Of a DNA stretch of 22,038 nucleotides, positions 7,301-16,011 are shown piece by piece. Every line of letters begins with the position of its first letter. The stretch's first letter is position 1. The position numbers and the translations under genes were made by a program. Source of the DNA: Streptococcus sp. (lineage in GTDB: Bacteria > Bacillota > Bacilli > Lactobacillales > Streptococcaceae); assembly GCA_003521145.1 (NCBI GenBank), contig DOTL01000031.1, positions 1 through 22,038 of the forward strand, in the 5' to 3' direction. The notes below the pieces were generated by a model. That model saw nothing but the letters and a program-made list of their open reading frames with translations. It did no database searches and was not told the DNA's origin.

Positions 7301-8086
7301 ATGACTAAACATATCCAATGGGATGGTAACCTTAACCAAGAAGGTTTTGAAATTCTTAAAGGTGAAGGTGGATGTATCGTTACACCAACTAAAGTTGGTT
7401 ACATTATTATGACTAGCGATAAAGCTGGTTTGGAACGTAAATTCGAAGCTAAAGAACGTAACCGTAACAAACCAGGTGTTGTTCTTTGTGGAAGCATGGA
7501 TGAGTTGCGTGCATTGGCACAATTGACTCCTAAAATTGATGCTTTCTATCAAAAGCACTGGGATGAAGATATCCTTCTTGGATGTATTCTTCCGTGGCGT
7601 GAGGATGCTTACACAAAACTCCAAGCATTTGGTGATGGCCGTGAAGAGCTTATGACTGATGTACGTGGAACATCATGTTTCGTTATTAAATTTGGTAAAG
7701 CTGGTGAGCAAATTGCCAAAGAAATGTGGGAAAAAGAAGGTAAGATGGTTTACGCTTCATCAGCAAACCCTTCAGGTAAAGGTAACCGTGGTAAGGTTGA
7801 AGGTATTGGTGAACGTATTGAAAATGCTGTTGACCTTGTCATCGAAGCTGATGAATACGTTGCGTCAATTCAGCCTGATAAAACTGTTGAAACACGTTAT
7901 GAACAAGGTGTTATGGTATCAATGGTTGATGCAGACGGTAAATTAATTCCTGAACAAGGTGAGGGAAGCCGTTCAGTAGAACCATGTCCAGTAGTTATCC
8001 GTAAAGGTCTTGATATAGATAAAATTATGATGCACCTTTCATACCACTTTAATTCTTGGAACTACCGTCAAGGTGAGTATTATTAA
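7301..8086 (+). CDS. YrdC/Sua5-like domain protein
   Basis: The 261-residue protein is a recognisable but divergent member of the YrdC/YciO/Sua5 fold, best known for making threonylcarbamoyl-AMP for tRNA t6A. Matching parts are PTKVGYIIMT (family PTDTVYGL), the basic loop KERNRNKPGVVL (family KxRxxxKPL) and SSANPSGKGNRG (family TSANxSG). Differences are the Lys replacing Asp in PTK, an insertion rich in acidic and aromatic residues around 85-115, and a C-terminal tail ending in HFNSWNYRQGEYY rather than a Sua5 domain. It may be a paralogue with another substrate rather than the essential TsaC. Codon use suggests high expression, unusual for a tRNA-modification enzyme. It has its own promoter and terminator. 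Confidence 0.8.
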   Translation: MTKHIQWDGNLNQEGFEILKGEGGCIVTPTKVGYIIMTSDKAGLERKFEAKERNRNKPGVVLCGSMDELRALAQLTPKIDAFYQKHWDEDILLGCILPWREDAYTKLQAFGDGREELMTDVRGTSCFVIKFGKAGEQIAKEMWEKEGKMVYASSANPSGKGNRGKVEGIGERIENAVDLVIEADEYVASIQPDKTVETRYEQGVMVSMVDADGKLIPEQGEGSRSVEPCPVVIRKGLDIDKIMMHLSYHFNSWNYRQGEYY

Positions 8087-8104
8087 GAAAATAATGTCTT
8101 CAAG

Positions 8105-8130
8105 AAAGCAGAACTACTGGTTCTGCTTTT
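8105..8130 (+). terminator. Intrinsic terminator after the YrdC-like gene
   Basis: A perfect 10-bp stem (AAAGCAGAAC/GTTCTGCTTT) with a five-base loop ends in four T. It lies 19 bases past the stop codon. Confidence 0.8.
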
Positions 8131-8148
8131 AATATGCTTAAAAACTTG

Positions 8149-8157
8149 TGATATAAT
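8149..8157 (+). promoter_or_regulatory. Extended -10 of dnaE
   Basis: TGA-TATAAT is a consensus extended -10; the -35 region (TTAATA, 8129-8134) is weak, as is common with extended -10 promoters. The leader to the dnaE start is about 75 bases. Confidence 0.55.
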
Positions 8158-8238
8158 ACTATTTGAAAAGGTTTCTTTGATTTTTTCTAGAAAACTAAAT
8201 TATTATTTGACAAAAAATAATTTTGAAAGGAGGCCTTC

Positions 8239-11200
8239 ATGTTTGCACAATTGGATACAAAATCCGTCTATAGCTTCATGGATAGTGTTGTAGATTTGAC
8301 CACCTACGTTGAGCGTGCTAAAAAGCTTGGCTATCAATCCCTTGGTTTGATGGATCGTGACAATCTCTATGCTGCTTATCATTTTGCTCAGTTTGCAAGT
8401 AGCAACGGTTTACGTCCTTTGATTGGTATGGAAGCTAATCTATTTTACGAGGGAAGAAAAATTCCTTTTCGTCTATTAGCAAAAAATAATCAGGGCTATA
8501 AAAATTTGATGAAGTTGGCAACAGAGCTCTCCTCAGGGCAACGCGAGCTTACAGCTTTTTCGGACTATCTGAATGCTATTGCCCTCATCCTTCCGAGTGA
8601 AGACTGGGAGCCAGGGATGACTCTTGGCTCAGAGGTTTTTATTGGGGTAAGGCCAGAAGATGCTGGCAAAGAGTTTGATTATCCTGTAATTCCTTTACAT
8701 ACAGTGCGTTATTTTGAGAATGTAGATCGCTCGACGATTCAGATGTTACACGCCATCTCACAGAACGTTTCCTTGTCAGAGGCCTCTATTTGTCCTATGA
8801 ATCAGCTTCTTTTCTCGCCTCAAGAAATGGAAAGTGCATATAGTGATATTCCAGAGGCTTTGAACAATTTGGAGCAACTTGTTTCAGACATTACTTATCA
8901 ATTTGATACGGATTTGAAGCTTCCCCGTTTTAATCGTGATATGCCAGCAGTTGACCAATTACGTCAATTAGCCCAATCTGGATTAGAAACTAAAAAGTTA
9001 AGTGCAGCAGTTTATCAAGAACGTTTAGACAAAGAATTGTCTATCATTCATCAGATGGGCTTTGATGATTATTTCTTGATTGTATGGGACTTATTACGCT
9101 TTGGACGTAGCCGTGGTTATTATATGGGGATGGGACGTGGGTCTGCTGCAGGAAGCTTGGTGGCTTATGTCCTTGATATTACTGGAATTGATCCTGTTAA
9201 AAATGACTTGCTTTTCGAGCGTTTTCTAAATGAAGAACGTTATAGCATGCCTGATATAGATATTGACTTGCCTGATATCTATCGAAGCGAGTTTCTTCAT
9301 TATGTTAGGGACCGTTATGGTAGTAAGCACTCTGCTCAGATTGTTACTTTTTCAACTTTTGGGGCCAAACAGGCTATCCGAGATGTTTTTAAACGTTTCG
9401 GAGCCAAGGAATTTGAACTGTCACAACTTAGTCAAAAGATTTCTTTTCGTGACAACTTGACCTCTGTCTATGAGAAGAATATGTCATTTAGACAGTTGAT
9501 TAATCAAAGACAAGAATTTCAGAGGGCTTTTGAGATTGCTAAGGCTATTGAGGGCCAGCCAAGACAGACCTCAATCCATGCTGCTGGTATAGTGATGAGT
9601 GACGATGACCTAACCAACCATATTCCTCTAAAAGCTGGTGAGGATATGATGGTTACTCAGTACGATGCCTCCGCAGTCGAAGCTAATGGCTTGCTTAAGA
9701 TGGATTTTTTGGGTCTCCGTAATTTGACCTTTGTTCAAAAAATGAAGGAGAAACTTGAAGAAGAGCAGGGAGTCACTATAGATATCAAATCCATTGACTT
9801 GGAAGACCCACAGACCCTAGCACTTTTTGCCAAGGGTAAAACTAAGGGAATATTTCAGTTTGAGCAGGCAGGTGCTATAAACCTCCTTAGACGGATTAAA
9901 CCTGCTAAGTTCGAAGAAGTCGTAGCGACAACCTCTCTTAACCGTCCTGGAGCTAGCGATTATACAGATAATTTCATTGCTCGTAAGTATGGTAAGGAAA
10001 AAGTAGATTTGATTGATCCAGTAGTCGCACCAATCCTTGAGCCTACGTATGGCATCATGCTTTATCAGGAGCAGGTTATGCAGATTGCCCAAATATTTGC
10101 AGGCTTTACACTCGGAAAAGCCGATTTACTTCGTCGGGCAATGTCGAAAAAAGATGCCAATGAAATGTCCAAGATGTCCAAAGAGTTCATGGAAGGAAGT
10201 CGTCGGTTGGGACGTGACCCACAGATTGCCGAACGACTTTTTAGTATGATGGCTAAGTTTGCAGGTTATGGCTTTAATAGGAGTCATGCCTATGCTTATT
10301 CAGCACTAGCCTTTCAATTAGCCTATTTTAAAACGCATTACCCTCAGATTTTCTATGACGTCATGTTAAACTATTCGTCTAGTGATTACATTAAGGATGC
10401 AATTGAAAATGGCTTTTCACTAGCCAGCCTTGATATTAATCGAATTCCCTATCTGGATAAGATTTCAGATGGAAAGATAGTATTAGGTCTTAAGACTATC
10501 AAAGGCTTTCCAAGAGATTTTGCCCTTTGGATTATTGAGGATCGCAAACAAAATGGTAAATACATCTCTATAGAAGACTTTTTGACACGTATTCCTAGCA
10601 AATATCAGAAAGTCGATAGTCTGATACCTCTCATCCAGATTGGTTTGTTTGATATTTTTGAACCAAATCGTCAGAAAATCATTGGTAATTTAAGCAACCT
10701 CTTTACTTTTGTCAACGAGTTAGGGAGTTTATTTGCAGAGTCATCTTACTCTTGGGTTGATTATGAAGACTATAGTCAGACGGATCGTTATAAATTAGAA
10801 CAGGAGTTACTAGGAGTTGGTCTTAGCCCTCACCCCTTACACTTGGCTCAAAAAATGGCCCCTCGTCCCTATCAAGCCATTTCTGATTTGACTGTTAACG
10901 CTAAGGCAACGGTCTTGGTTCAGATAGAATCCGTTCGAATTATCAGAACTAAAAAGGGTGATCAGATGGCCTTTTTGAACGTCACTGATGGAATCAATAA
11001 ACTTGATGTTACATTATTCCCAGAAACTTATTTCTATCATAAGGATAAATTAAGTGAAGGTGGTCTCTTTTATCTTGATGGACGGACCCAAGAGCGGGAT
11101 GGATGCATTCAGTTAATTTTGTCTAACATGGAGAAAGCTAGCACGGAGCGTTTCTGGGTTTTACTTGAGAATCATGATAAGGACTTAGACGTTTCTCATA

Positions 11201-11349
11201 TCTTAGCTAAGTATCCTGGACACATACCAGTAATTATTCGTTATCAAGGAAGTAAGGAGACTATCGTTAGTCAAAGGTACAGAGTAGCTAAAAACGAGGA
11301 ACTTAATCGAGAATTAGCACCTTATGTGTTGAAAACGGTTTTACGGTAA
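8239..11349 (+). CDS. dnaE: DNA polymerase III alpha subunit DnaE (low-GC Gram-positive type)
   Basis: DnaE extends RNA primers before hand-over to PolC and takes part in lagging-strand and error-prone synthesis in Firmicutes. The 1036-residue protein has an N-terminal PHP domain (~1-200), the catalytic palm with MPDIDIDLPD (Asp341 and Asp343) and the third Asp489 in LLKMDFLGLRN, fingers with GKTKGIFQFEQAG, the GYGFNRSHAYAYSALAFQLAY segment, a helix-hairpin-helix region and a C-terminal OB fold (~900-985, ATVLVQIESVRIIRTKKGDQ). No 3'-5' exonuclease is inserted, as expected for DnaE. The PHP start reads FAQLDTKSVYSFMDS, where metal-binding His residues of the family are replaced, so the PHP site is probably inactive. 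AAAGGAGG lies five bases before the ATG. Confidence 0.96.
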   Translation: MFAQLDTKSVYSFMDSVVDLTTYVERAKKLGYQSLGLMDRDNLYAAYHFAQFASSNGLRPLIGMEANLFYEGRKIPFRLLAKNNQGYKNLMKLATELSSGQRELTAFSDYLNAIALILPSEDWEPGMTLGSEVFIGVRPEDAGKEFDYPVIPLHTVRYFENVDRSTIQMLHAISQNVSLSEASICPMNQLLFSPQEMESAYSDIPEALNNLEQLVSDITYQFDTDLKLPRFNRDMPAVDQLRQLAQSGLETKKLSAAVYQERLDKELSIIHQMGFDDYFLIVWDLLRFGRSRGYYMGMGRGSAAGSLVAYVLDITGIDPVKNDLLFERFLNEERYSMPDIDIDLPDIYRSEFLHYVRDRYGSKHSAQIVTFSTFGAKQAIRDVFKRFGAKEFELSQLSQKISFRDNLTSVYEKNMSFRQLINQRQEFQRAFEIAKAIEGQPRQTSIHAAGIVMSDDDLTNHIPLKAGEDMMVTQYDASAVEANGLLKMDFLGLRNLTFVQKMKEKLEEEQGVTIDIKSIDLEDPQTLALFAKGKTKGIFQFEQAGAINLLRRIKPAKFEEVVATTSLNRPGASDYTDNFIARKYGKEKVDLIDPVVAPILEPTYGIMLYQEQVMQIAQIFAGFTLGKADLLRRAMSKKDANEMSKMSKEFMEGSRRLGRDPQIAERLFSMMAKFAGYGFNRSHAYAYSALAFQLAYFKTHYPQIFYDVMLNYSSSDYIKDAIENGFSLASLDINRIPYLDKISDGKIVLGLKTIKGFPRDFALWIIEDRKQNGKYISIEDFLTRIPSKYQKVDSLIPLIQIGLFDIFEPNRQKIIGNLSNLFTFVNELGSLFAESSYSWVDYEDYSQTDRYKLEQELLGVGLSPHPLHLAQKMAPRPYQAISDLTVNAKATVLVQIESVRIIRTKKGDQMAFLNVTDGINKLDVTLFPETYFYHKDKLSEGGLFYLDGRTQERDGCIQLILSNMEKASTERFWVLLENHDKDLDVSHILAKYPGHIPVIIRYQGSKETIVSQRYRVAKNEELNRELAPYVLKTVLR

Positions 11350-11396
11350 AAAAAACAATAAATCTTTTCAAATTTAAAGCCATTTAGAATTCTTTG

Positions 11397-11405
11397 TGTT
11401 ATAAT
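11397..11405 (+). promoter_or_regulatory. Extended -10 of the pfkA-pyk unit
   Basis: TGT-TATAAT forms an extended -10 with no clear -35. No terminator is visible between dnaE (stop 11349) and pfkA, so read-through from dnaE is possible. No CcpA cre site is obvious around it. Confidence 0.55.
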
Positions 11406-11441
11406 GAAAATGTTAAATATATAAAAGGAGTATCAGGAATA

Positions 11442-12461
11442 ATGAAACGTATTGCTGTTTTGACTAGTGGTGGAGATGCCCCTGGTATGAACGCTGCCAC
11501 TCGTGCAGTTGTTCTCAAAGCAATTTCTGAAGGAATTGAAGTCTTCGGCATTAAACGTGGATACGCTGGTATGGTTGAAGGAGATATCTTCCAACTTGAT
11601 GCCAAAGGCGTAGACAACATCCTCAGCCGTGGTGGAACTTTCCTTCAGTCTGCTCGCTATCCTGAGTTTGCCCAACTTGAGGGTCAACTTAAAGGTATTG
11701 AGCAACTTAAAAAACATGGAATCGAAGGTGTAGTAGTTATTGGTGGAGATGGTTCTTACCATGGTGCCATGCGTTTGACTGAACATGGTTTCCCAGCTGT
11801 TGGTCTTCCAGGAACGATCGATAACGATATCGTTGGTACAGATTATACAATTGGTTTTGATACTGCTGTTGCAACAGCAACAGAAGCTATCGATAGGATT
11901 CAAGACACTGCTTTCAGTCACGGACGTACTTTTGTCGTTGAAGTTATGGGACGTAACGCTGGTGATATCGCTCTTTGGGCTGGTATTGCTTCTGGTGCAG
12001 ACCAAATTATCATACCTGAAGAAGAGTATGATATTAATGAAGTTGTACGTAAAGTTAAAGAAGGTTACGAATCAGGTGCTAAAACTCACCATGTAATCGT
12101 ACTTGCAGAAGGTGTCATGGGTGCTGAAGAATTTGCAGCTAAAATGAAAGAAGCTGGAGATACTTCAGATCTTCGCGCAACAAACATTGGACACGTGATT
12201 CGTGGTGGTTCACCAACTGCGCGTGACCGTGTTCTTGCTTCATGGATGGGTGCACATGCGGTTGACCTCCTTAAACAAGGTATTGGTGGTGTAGCTGTTG
12301 GTATCCACAATGAAGAGCTTGTTGAAAGCCCAATCCTTGGTACAGCAGAAGAAGGAGCTTTGTTCAGTCTTACTGAAGACGGTAAAATTATCGTCAACAA
12401 TCCTCACAAAGCACGTCTTGACTTTGCAGACCTTAACCGTTCATTGTCTAACTTGAGTTAA
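11442..12461 (+). CDS. pfkA: ATP-dependent 6-phosphofructokinase
   Basis: Pfk phosphorylates fructose 6-phosphate, the main control point of glycolysis. The 339-residue protein has the ATP-binding LTSGGDAPGMNAATRA at the N-terminus, VVIGGDGSYHGA, the catalytic-base motif GTIDNDIVGTDYTIGFDTA and the substrate loop EVMGRNAGDIALW, all in the family's order. I chose the ATG at 11442 with AAAGGAG upstream; a start at 11394 would place the promoter -10 inside the gene. Codon bias is that of a highly expressed gene. pyk follows after 70 bases without a terminator, so the two are probably co-transcribed; in lactococci they share the las operon with ldh, which is absent here. Confidence 0.97.
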   Translation: MKRIAVLTSGGDAPGMNAATRAVVLKAISEGIEVFGIKRGYAGMVEGDIFQLDAKGVDNILSRGGTFLQSARYPEFAQLEGQLKGIEQLKKHGIEGVVVIGGDGSYHGAMRLTEHGFPAVGLPGTIDNDIVGTDYTIGFDTAVATATEAIDRIQDTAFSHGRTFVVEVMGRNAGDIALWAGIASGADQIIIPEEEYDINEVVRKVKEGYESGAKTHHVIVLAEGVMGAEEFAAKMKEAGDTSDLRATNIGHVIRGGSPTARDRVLASWMGAHAVDLLKQGIGGVAVGIHNEELVESPILGTAEEGALFSLTEDGKIIVNNPHKARLDFADLNRSLSNLS

Positions 12462-12531
12462 TCTCAGTTACTTAAATTATTGTTAATCCGTCGCTAATGC
12501 GACAAAAAATATAAGGGAGTTTTTATTTATC

Positions 12532-14034
12532 ATGAATAAACGTGTAAAAATCGTTGCAACACTTGGACCTGCGGTTGAAATCCGTGGCGGCAAAAAATTT
12601 GGTGAAGATGGTTACTGGGGTGAAAAACTTGACCATGAAGCATCTGCTAAAAACATTGCTCAATTGATCAAGGAAGGTGCCAACGTTTTCCGTTTCAACT
12701 TCTCACATGGTAACCACGCTGAACAAGGTGAACGTATGGATGTCGTTCGTATGTCAGAAGACCTTGCTGGTCAAAAAGTAGGTTTCCTTCTTGATACAAA
12801 AGGACCTGAAATCCGTACTGAATTGTTCGAAGGTGATGCTAAAGAGTATGCATACAAAACTGGTGAACAAATTCGTGTTGCTACTAAACAAGGTATCAAA
12901 TCAACTCGCGACGTTATCGCTTTGAACGTTGCAGGTGAACTTGACGTTTTTGACGATGTAGAAGTTGGTAAACAAGTTCTTGTCGATGATGGTAAACTTG
13001 GTCTTCGTGTTGTAGACAAAGATGCTGAAAAACGTGAATTTATCGTTGAAGTTGAAAATGATGGTATCATCGCTAAACAAAAAGGTGTAAACATCCCTTA
13101 CACTAAAATTCCTTTCCCAGCACTTGCTGAACGTGATAACGCTGATATCCGTTTTGGTCTTGAACAAGGTCTTAACTTTATCGCAATCTCATTCGTACGT
13201 ACTGCAAAAGACGTACAAGAAGTTCGTGCTATCTGTGAAGAAACTGGTAACGGTCACGTTCGATTGTTGGCTAAAATCGAAAACCAACAAGGTATCGATA
13301 ACATCGATGAAATCATCGAAGCTGCTGACGGTATCATGATCGCTCGTGGTGATATGGGTATCGAAGTACCATTCGAAATGGTTCCAGTTTACCAAAAAAT
13401 GATCATCACAAAAGTAAACGCTGCTGGTAAAGTTGTTGTTACAGCTACTAACATGCTTGAAACAATGACAGATAAACCACGTGCAACTCGTTCTGAAGTA
13501 TCTGATGTATTCAACGCAGTTATTGATGGTACAGATGCTACAATGCTTTCTGGTGAGTCTGCAAATGGTAAATACCCAGTTGAGTCAGTTCGTGCAATGG
13601 CTACAATTGATAAAAACGCTCAAACTCTTCTTAAAGAGTATGGACGTCTTGATTCATCAACATTTGACCGTTCAACTAAGACTGAAGTAGTAGCATCTGC
13701 AGTTAAAGATGCTACTAACTCAATGGATATCAAACTTGTTGTTGCTCTTACTGAATCAGGTAACACTGCTCGTTTGATTTCTAAATACCGTCCAGAAGCT
13801 GATATCTTGGCTGTTACATTCGATGAAATTACTCAAAAATCATTGATGCTTAACTGGGGTGTTATTCCAGTAGTTACTGAAAAACCAGGCTCAACTGATG
13901 ATATGTTTGATGTTGCTGAAAAAGTTGCATTGGAATCAGGTCTTGTAGAATCTGGTGATAACATTGTTATCGTTGCTGGTGTTCCAGTAGGTACAGGTGG
14001 TACAAACACTATGCGTATCCGCACAGTAAAATAA
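12532..14034 (+). CDS. pyk: Pyruvate kinase
   Basis: Pyruvate kinase converts phosphoenolpyruvate and ADP to pyruvate and ATP. The 500-residue protein has ATLGPA with the GGKKFGEDGYWGEKLDHEA insertion typical of lactic streptococci, NFSHG, DTKGPEIRTE, the catalytic Lys region LAKIENQQG, the metal-binding ARGDMGIEV and NMLETM, then the C-terminal allosteric domain (GNTARLISKYRPEADILAVT). A short hairpin, GTCGC-TAAT-GCGAC (12490-12503), lies between pfkA and pyk without a T-run, so it is more likely an mRNA-processing or stability element than a terminator. The ribosome site is AAGGGAG, about 12 bases before the ATG. It is the last core gene before the phage-like region. Confidence 0.97.
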   Translation: MNKRVKIVATLGPAVEIRGGKKFGEDGYWGEKLDHEASAKNIAQLIKEGANVFRFNFSHGNHAEQGERMDVVRMSEDLAGQKVGFLLDTKGPEIRTELFEGDAKEYAYKTGEQIRVATKQGIKSTRDVIALNVAGELDVFDDVEVGKQVLVDDGKLGLRVVDKDAEKREFIVEVENDGIIAKQKGVNIPYTKIPFPALAERDNADIRFGLEQGLNFIAISFVRTAKDVQEVRAICEETGNGHVRLLAKIENQQGIDNIDEIIEAADGIMIARGDMGIEVPFEMVPVYQKMIITKVNAAGKVVVTATNMLETMTDKPRATRSEVSDVFNAVIDGTDATMLSGESANGKYPVESVRAMATIDKNAQTLLKEYGRLDSSTFDRSTKTEVVASAVKDATNSMDIKLVVALTESGNTARLISKYRPEADILAVTFDEITQKSLMLNWGVIPVVTEKPGSTDDMFDVAEKVALESGLVESGDNIVIVAGVPVGTGGTNTMRIRTVK

Positions 14035-14043
14035 TAAACAAAG

Positions 14044-14095
14044 AAAAAGCCTATCATATCAAGGGTTCAACCTTGGTAGATAGGTCTTTTTTATT
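14044..14095 (+). terminator. Intrinsic terminator of pyk
   Basis: A long stem pairs CCTATC with GATAGG and, after a single bulge, TATCAAGG with CCTTGGTA, closing on a six-base loop and running into six T (14087-14092). The last bases of the T-run are also the end of the integrase reading frame on the other strand, so the phage-like element is joined exactly here. Confidence 0.85.
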
Positions 14096-15264
14096 TTGAG
14101 GGGCAGGAAAGGGGCAAGTTATCAATGATTTCAACCACTTTGTTCTTCATTTTGTTGGTGACATGGGTGTAAATTTTCATCGTTGTATCACTGTCATCGT
14201 GCCCAACCCTATCAATGATAGCCTTCAATGGAACCCCATTTTCAGCCAGATAGCTGACTAGCGTATGTCTGAATATGTGAGATGATATTGGTTTATTAAT
14301 TGGCTTATCTAGCCGCTTGTTAGCAGATTGGATAGAGTTGTTGAATGAGTTTCGTTGAAGCGGCATACCCTTATCAGTTACGAAAATATAATCTCTATCC
14401 ATGTCTACCCAATCATCTTGACAGCGACCTGTTTAGATCTCGAATCTGTATAGCTTCATCCAGCAATTCAATTTCACGGTTAGTTAACTTGTTACTGCGA
14501 TAGCCCGCTGGGGTCTTAGGTGGTTCCTTTTTCGCTCTCTTGTATCCTTGAACACTATCGAGAGTCCCAAAAATATCAAGGTAGCCACCATCTTTCCTGT
14601 AGTTGCACGTTTCAAGAGCTACCGCTTCACCAATCCGAGCACCACTAACAAAAAGGAATTCAACAAGGATGACATTTCTATAGGTTCGTTTCTGTTTTCG
14701 TAATTCTGCAAGCAGCGGAAGTAGTTTAGTGTCAATCTCTAGGAACTTATTCCTTATCTTATCGTAATCTTCCATCGTTTGCTGTTTCTTAGGAAGTTTC
14801 GCTTGTCTGGCTGGATTGCTATCAATATAGCCAATAGTGCAAGCGTAATCGAAAGTTAGATTCAATATAGATTTAACACGCTCTATGATTGAACGTGGTA
14901 TATCGGCATCATTGATAAAACGTTGAATATAGTGTGTATCAATGTTTGCTATTTTGACATTTATGGCGAAATTCTCTGCAACATATCTGACATTGCTAGT
15001 CATGGAACTGATAGAAGTCCTACGAATTCTCTTCTTGTGAAATTCCCACCATTCATCCAACACGTCGTTAAACGATGCGTCGGTAGTGTTTAAACCGGCC
15101 ATCTTCTCAGCTATCTTATCATCAAGTAAGCGCTGAGATTCTTTCTTTGCTCGATTTGAGCCACTATTAAGCGTTACAGATACCCGCTTCCATTTCTCGG
15201 TGTAAGTGTCCTTGTATCTTTCAAAATATTTATATTTTCCATTCGGTAATTCTTCTACCCACAT
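14091..15264 (-). pseudogene. Tyrosine integrase, frameshifted
   Basis: Two overlapping-frame pieces make one phage-type tyrosine recombinase of about 390 residues. The upstream piece (15264-14413, 283 residues) has the AP2-like arm-binding N-terminus, the core-binding domain (~60-155) and the first catalytic Arg in FVSGARIGEA (residue 210). The downstream piece holds the remaining motif HIFRHTLV (His and Arg), VGHDDSDTTMKIYTHV (His and the nucleophilic Tyr). The frames part near 14413-14440, where removal of one base, or addition of two, would restore DDWVDMDRDYIF. With catalytic residues split between pieces the enzyme should be inactive unless frameshifting occurs. AGGAGG lies six bases upstream of the ATG. 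Its 3' end points at pyk, so the left attachment site should be there. Confidence 0.88.
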
Positions 15265-15297
15265 TGCTTTCCTCCTATATTAAGGTATAATAAAAGG

Positions 15298-15362
15298 GTG
15301 GTGGTATTTATATCACACACTCCCTTGATATAGTTTGACCAGTCGAAAGACTGGTTTTTTAT
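15298..15362 (+). ncRNA. Putative small RNA divergent from the integrase
   Basis: On the plus strand TTGCTT (15264-15269), 16 bases, then TATAAT (15286-15291) form a good promoter. A hairpin GTGGTA..TATCAC lies at 15301-15316, and a strong terminator, ACCAGTC-GAAA-GACTGGT, at 15338-15355 is followed by T6 and ATTTT. The unit would give an RNA of about 65 bases with no reading frame. It is transcribed against all neighbouring genes, and its terminator overlaps the 3' end of the gene on the minus strand by a few bases. The promoter overlaps the integrase start codon. Function is unknown; antisense control of the neighbouring transcript is possible. Confidence 0.4.
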
Positions 15363-15865
15363 TTTGTCGGAAAGAGATTTTCCAATTGATACCACAATTT
15401 ATCAGTGTATATCATGCGTAAAAATGGGCGATATGGGTTTTTGGTGTGAATTACAATGAACTTGTCTGTGACAGTTTCGGTTGTATATTTTCTGTTATCA
15501 ACTTTTTTGGCTGACGCTGCACCAACAATTCCACCAAGAGGTCCGAAAAGCGCCCATCCAAGAGCCCCTCTAGTAACGGCACCTTTTTTCTTAATGGAGC
15601 CAGTGGTTGTTGTTCTTTGCCTGGTCTTCTCTTCTGTTTCGATACTCACTATATCAGAAAACGGAATCGGTATGTAAGGTACACCTGGCAAAACAAATAT
15701 TTGTTTATTATCATCGACAGAAATCCCAGCGCCAATTTTTCTAAGGTTACATGATTTAATGATTGCCCTATACTGTTCCCTCGTTGGTTTTGGGATTTTA
15801 GCGATTTGAAAAACTTGATAAAAAAATGCAATTAAAATGATGAATAAAAGTAGTGCTACTAACAT
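15359..15865 (-). CDS. Membrane-anchored Gly-rich protein of unknown function
   Basis: The 168-residue protein starts with a membrane segment (residues ~2-20) that is followed by a short basic stretch (KIPKPTREQYR). A beta-rich region with an IFVLPGVPYIPIPFSDIVSIE core comes next, then a Gly/Ala-rich stretch at 95-119 (RGALGWALFGPLGG) that could insert in or associate with membrane, and a C-terminal beta-rich part. The arrangement of a PH-like beta domain interrupted by a Gly-rich loop occurs in several phage-associated proteins, but I do not recognise the family. GAGGTAA lies five bases before the ATG. It sits between the integrase and the stalked membrane protein in the lysogeny operon. Confidence 0.65.
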   Translation of the reverse strand: MLVALLLFIILIAFFYQVFQIAKIPKPTREQYRAIIKSCNLRKIGAGISVDDNKQIFVLPGVPYIPIPFSDIVSIETEEKTRQRTTTTGSIKKKGAVTRGALGWALFGPLGGIVGAASAKKVDNRKYTTETVTDKFIVIHTKNPYRPFLRMIYTDKLWYQLENLFPTK

Positions 15866-15963
15866 TGGTGTTACCTCAGTTTCAAAACGTGGATCAATCG
15901 CAGATTTCTTTGTTAGATTGTTTAACTGTGATTGTGTTTTGTTTTCTATTTTCTGTGATACTT

Positions 15964-16008
15964 GCTCTACACTCTAAGTTTGGCGACGGTGAGTGTGGGG
16001 CTTTTTTT
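15964..16008 (+). terminator. Plus-strand terminator inside the minus-strand operon
   Basis: GCTCTACACTC (15964-15974) pairs with GAGTGTGGGGC (15991-16001) over 11 bp with two G-U pairs, followed by seven T. The T-run is on the plus strand, opposite to all annotated neighbours. Just upstream the plus strand encodes a hydrophobic stretch (LTVIVFCFLFSVILALH) in an open frame that has no ATG or ribosome site. This could be a decayed type I toxin locus, a class often found near phage integrases, but that is only an inference. Confidence 0.45.
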
Positions 16009-16011
16009 ATT

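Noticed and set aside
12490..12503. Terminator between pfkA and pyk
   Set aside because: The GTCGC-TAAT-GCGAC hairpin is followed by A, not T, so it should not stop plus-strand transcription.
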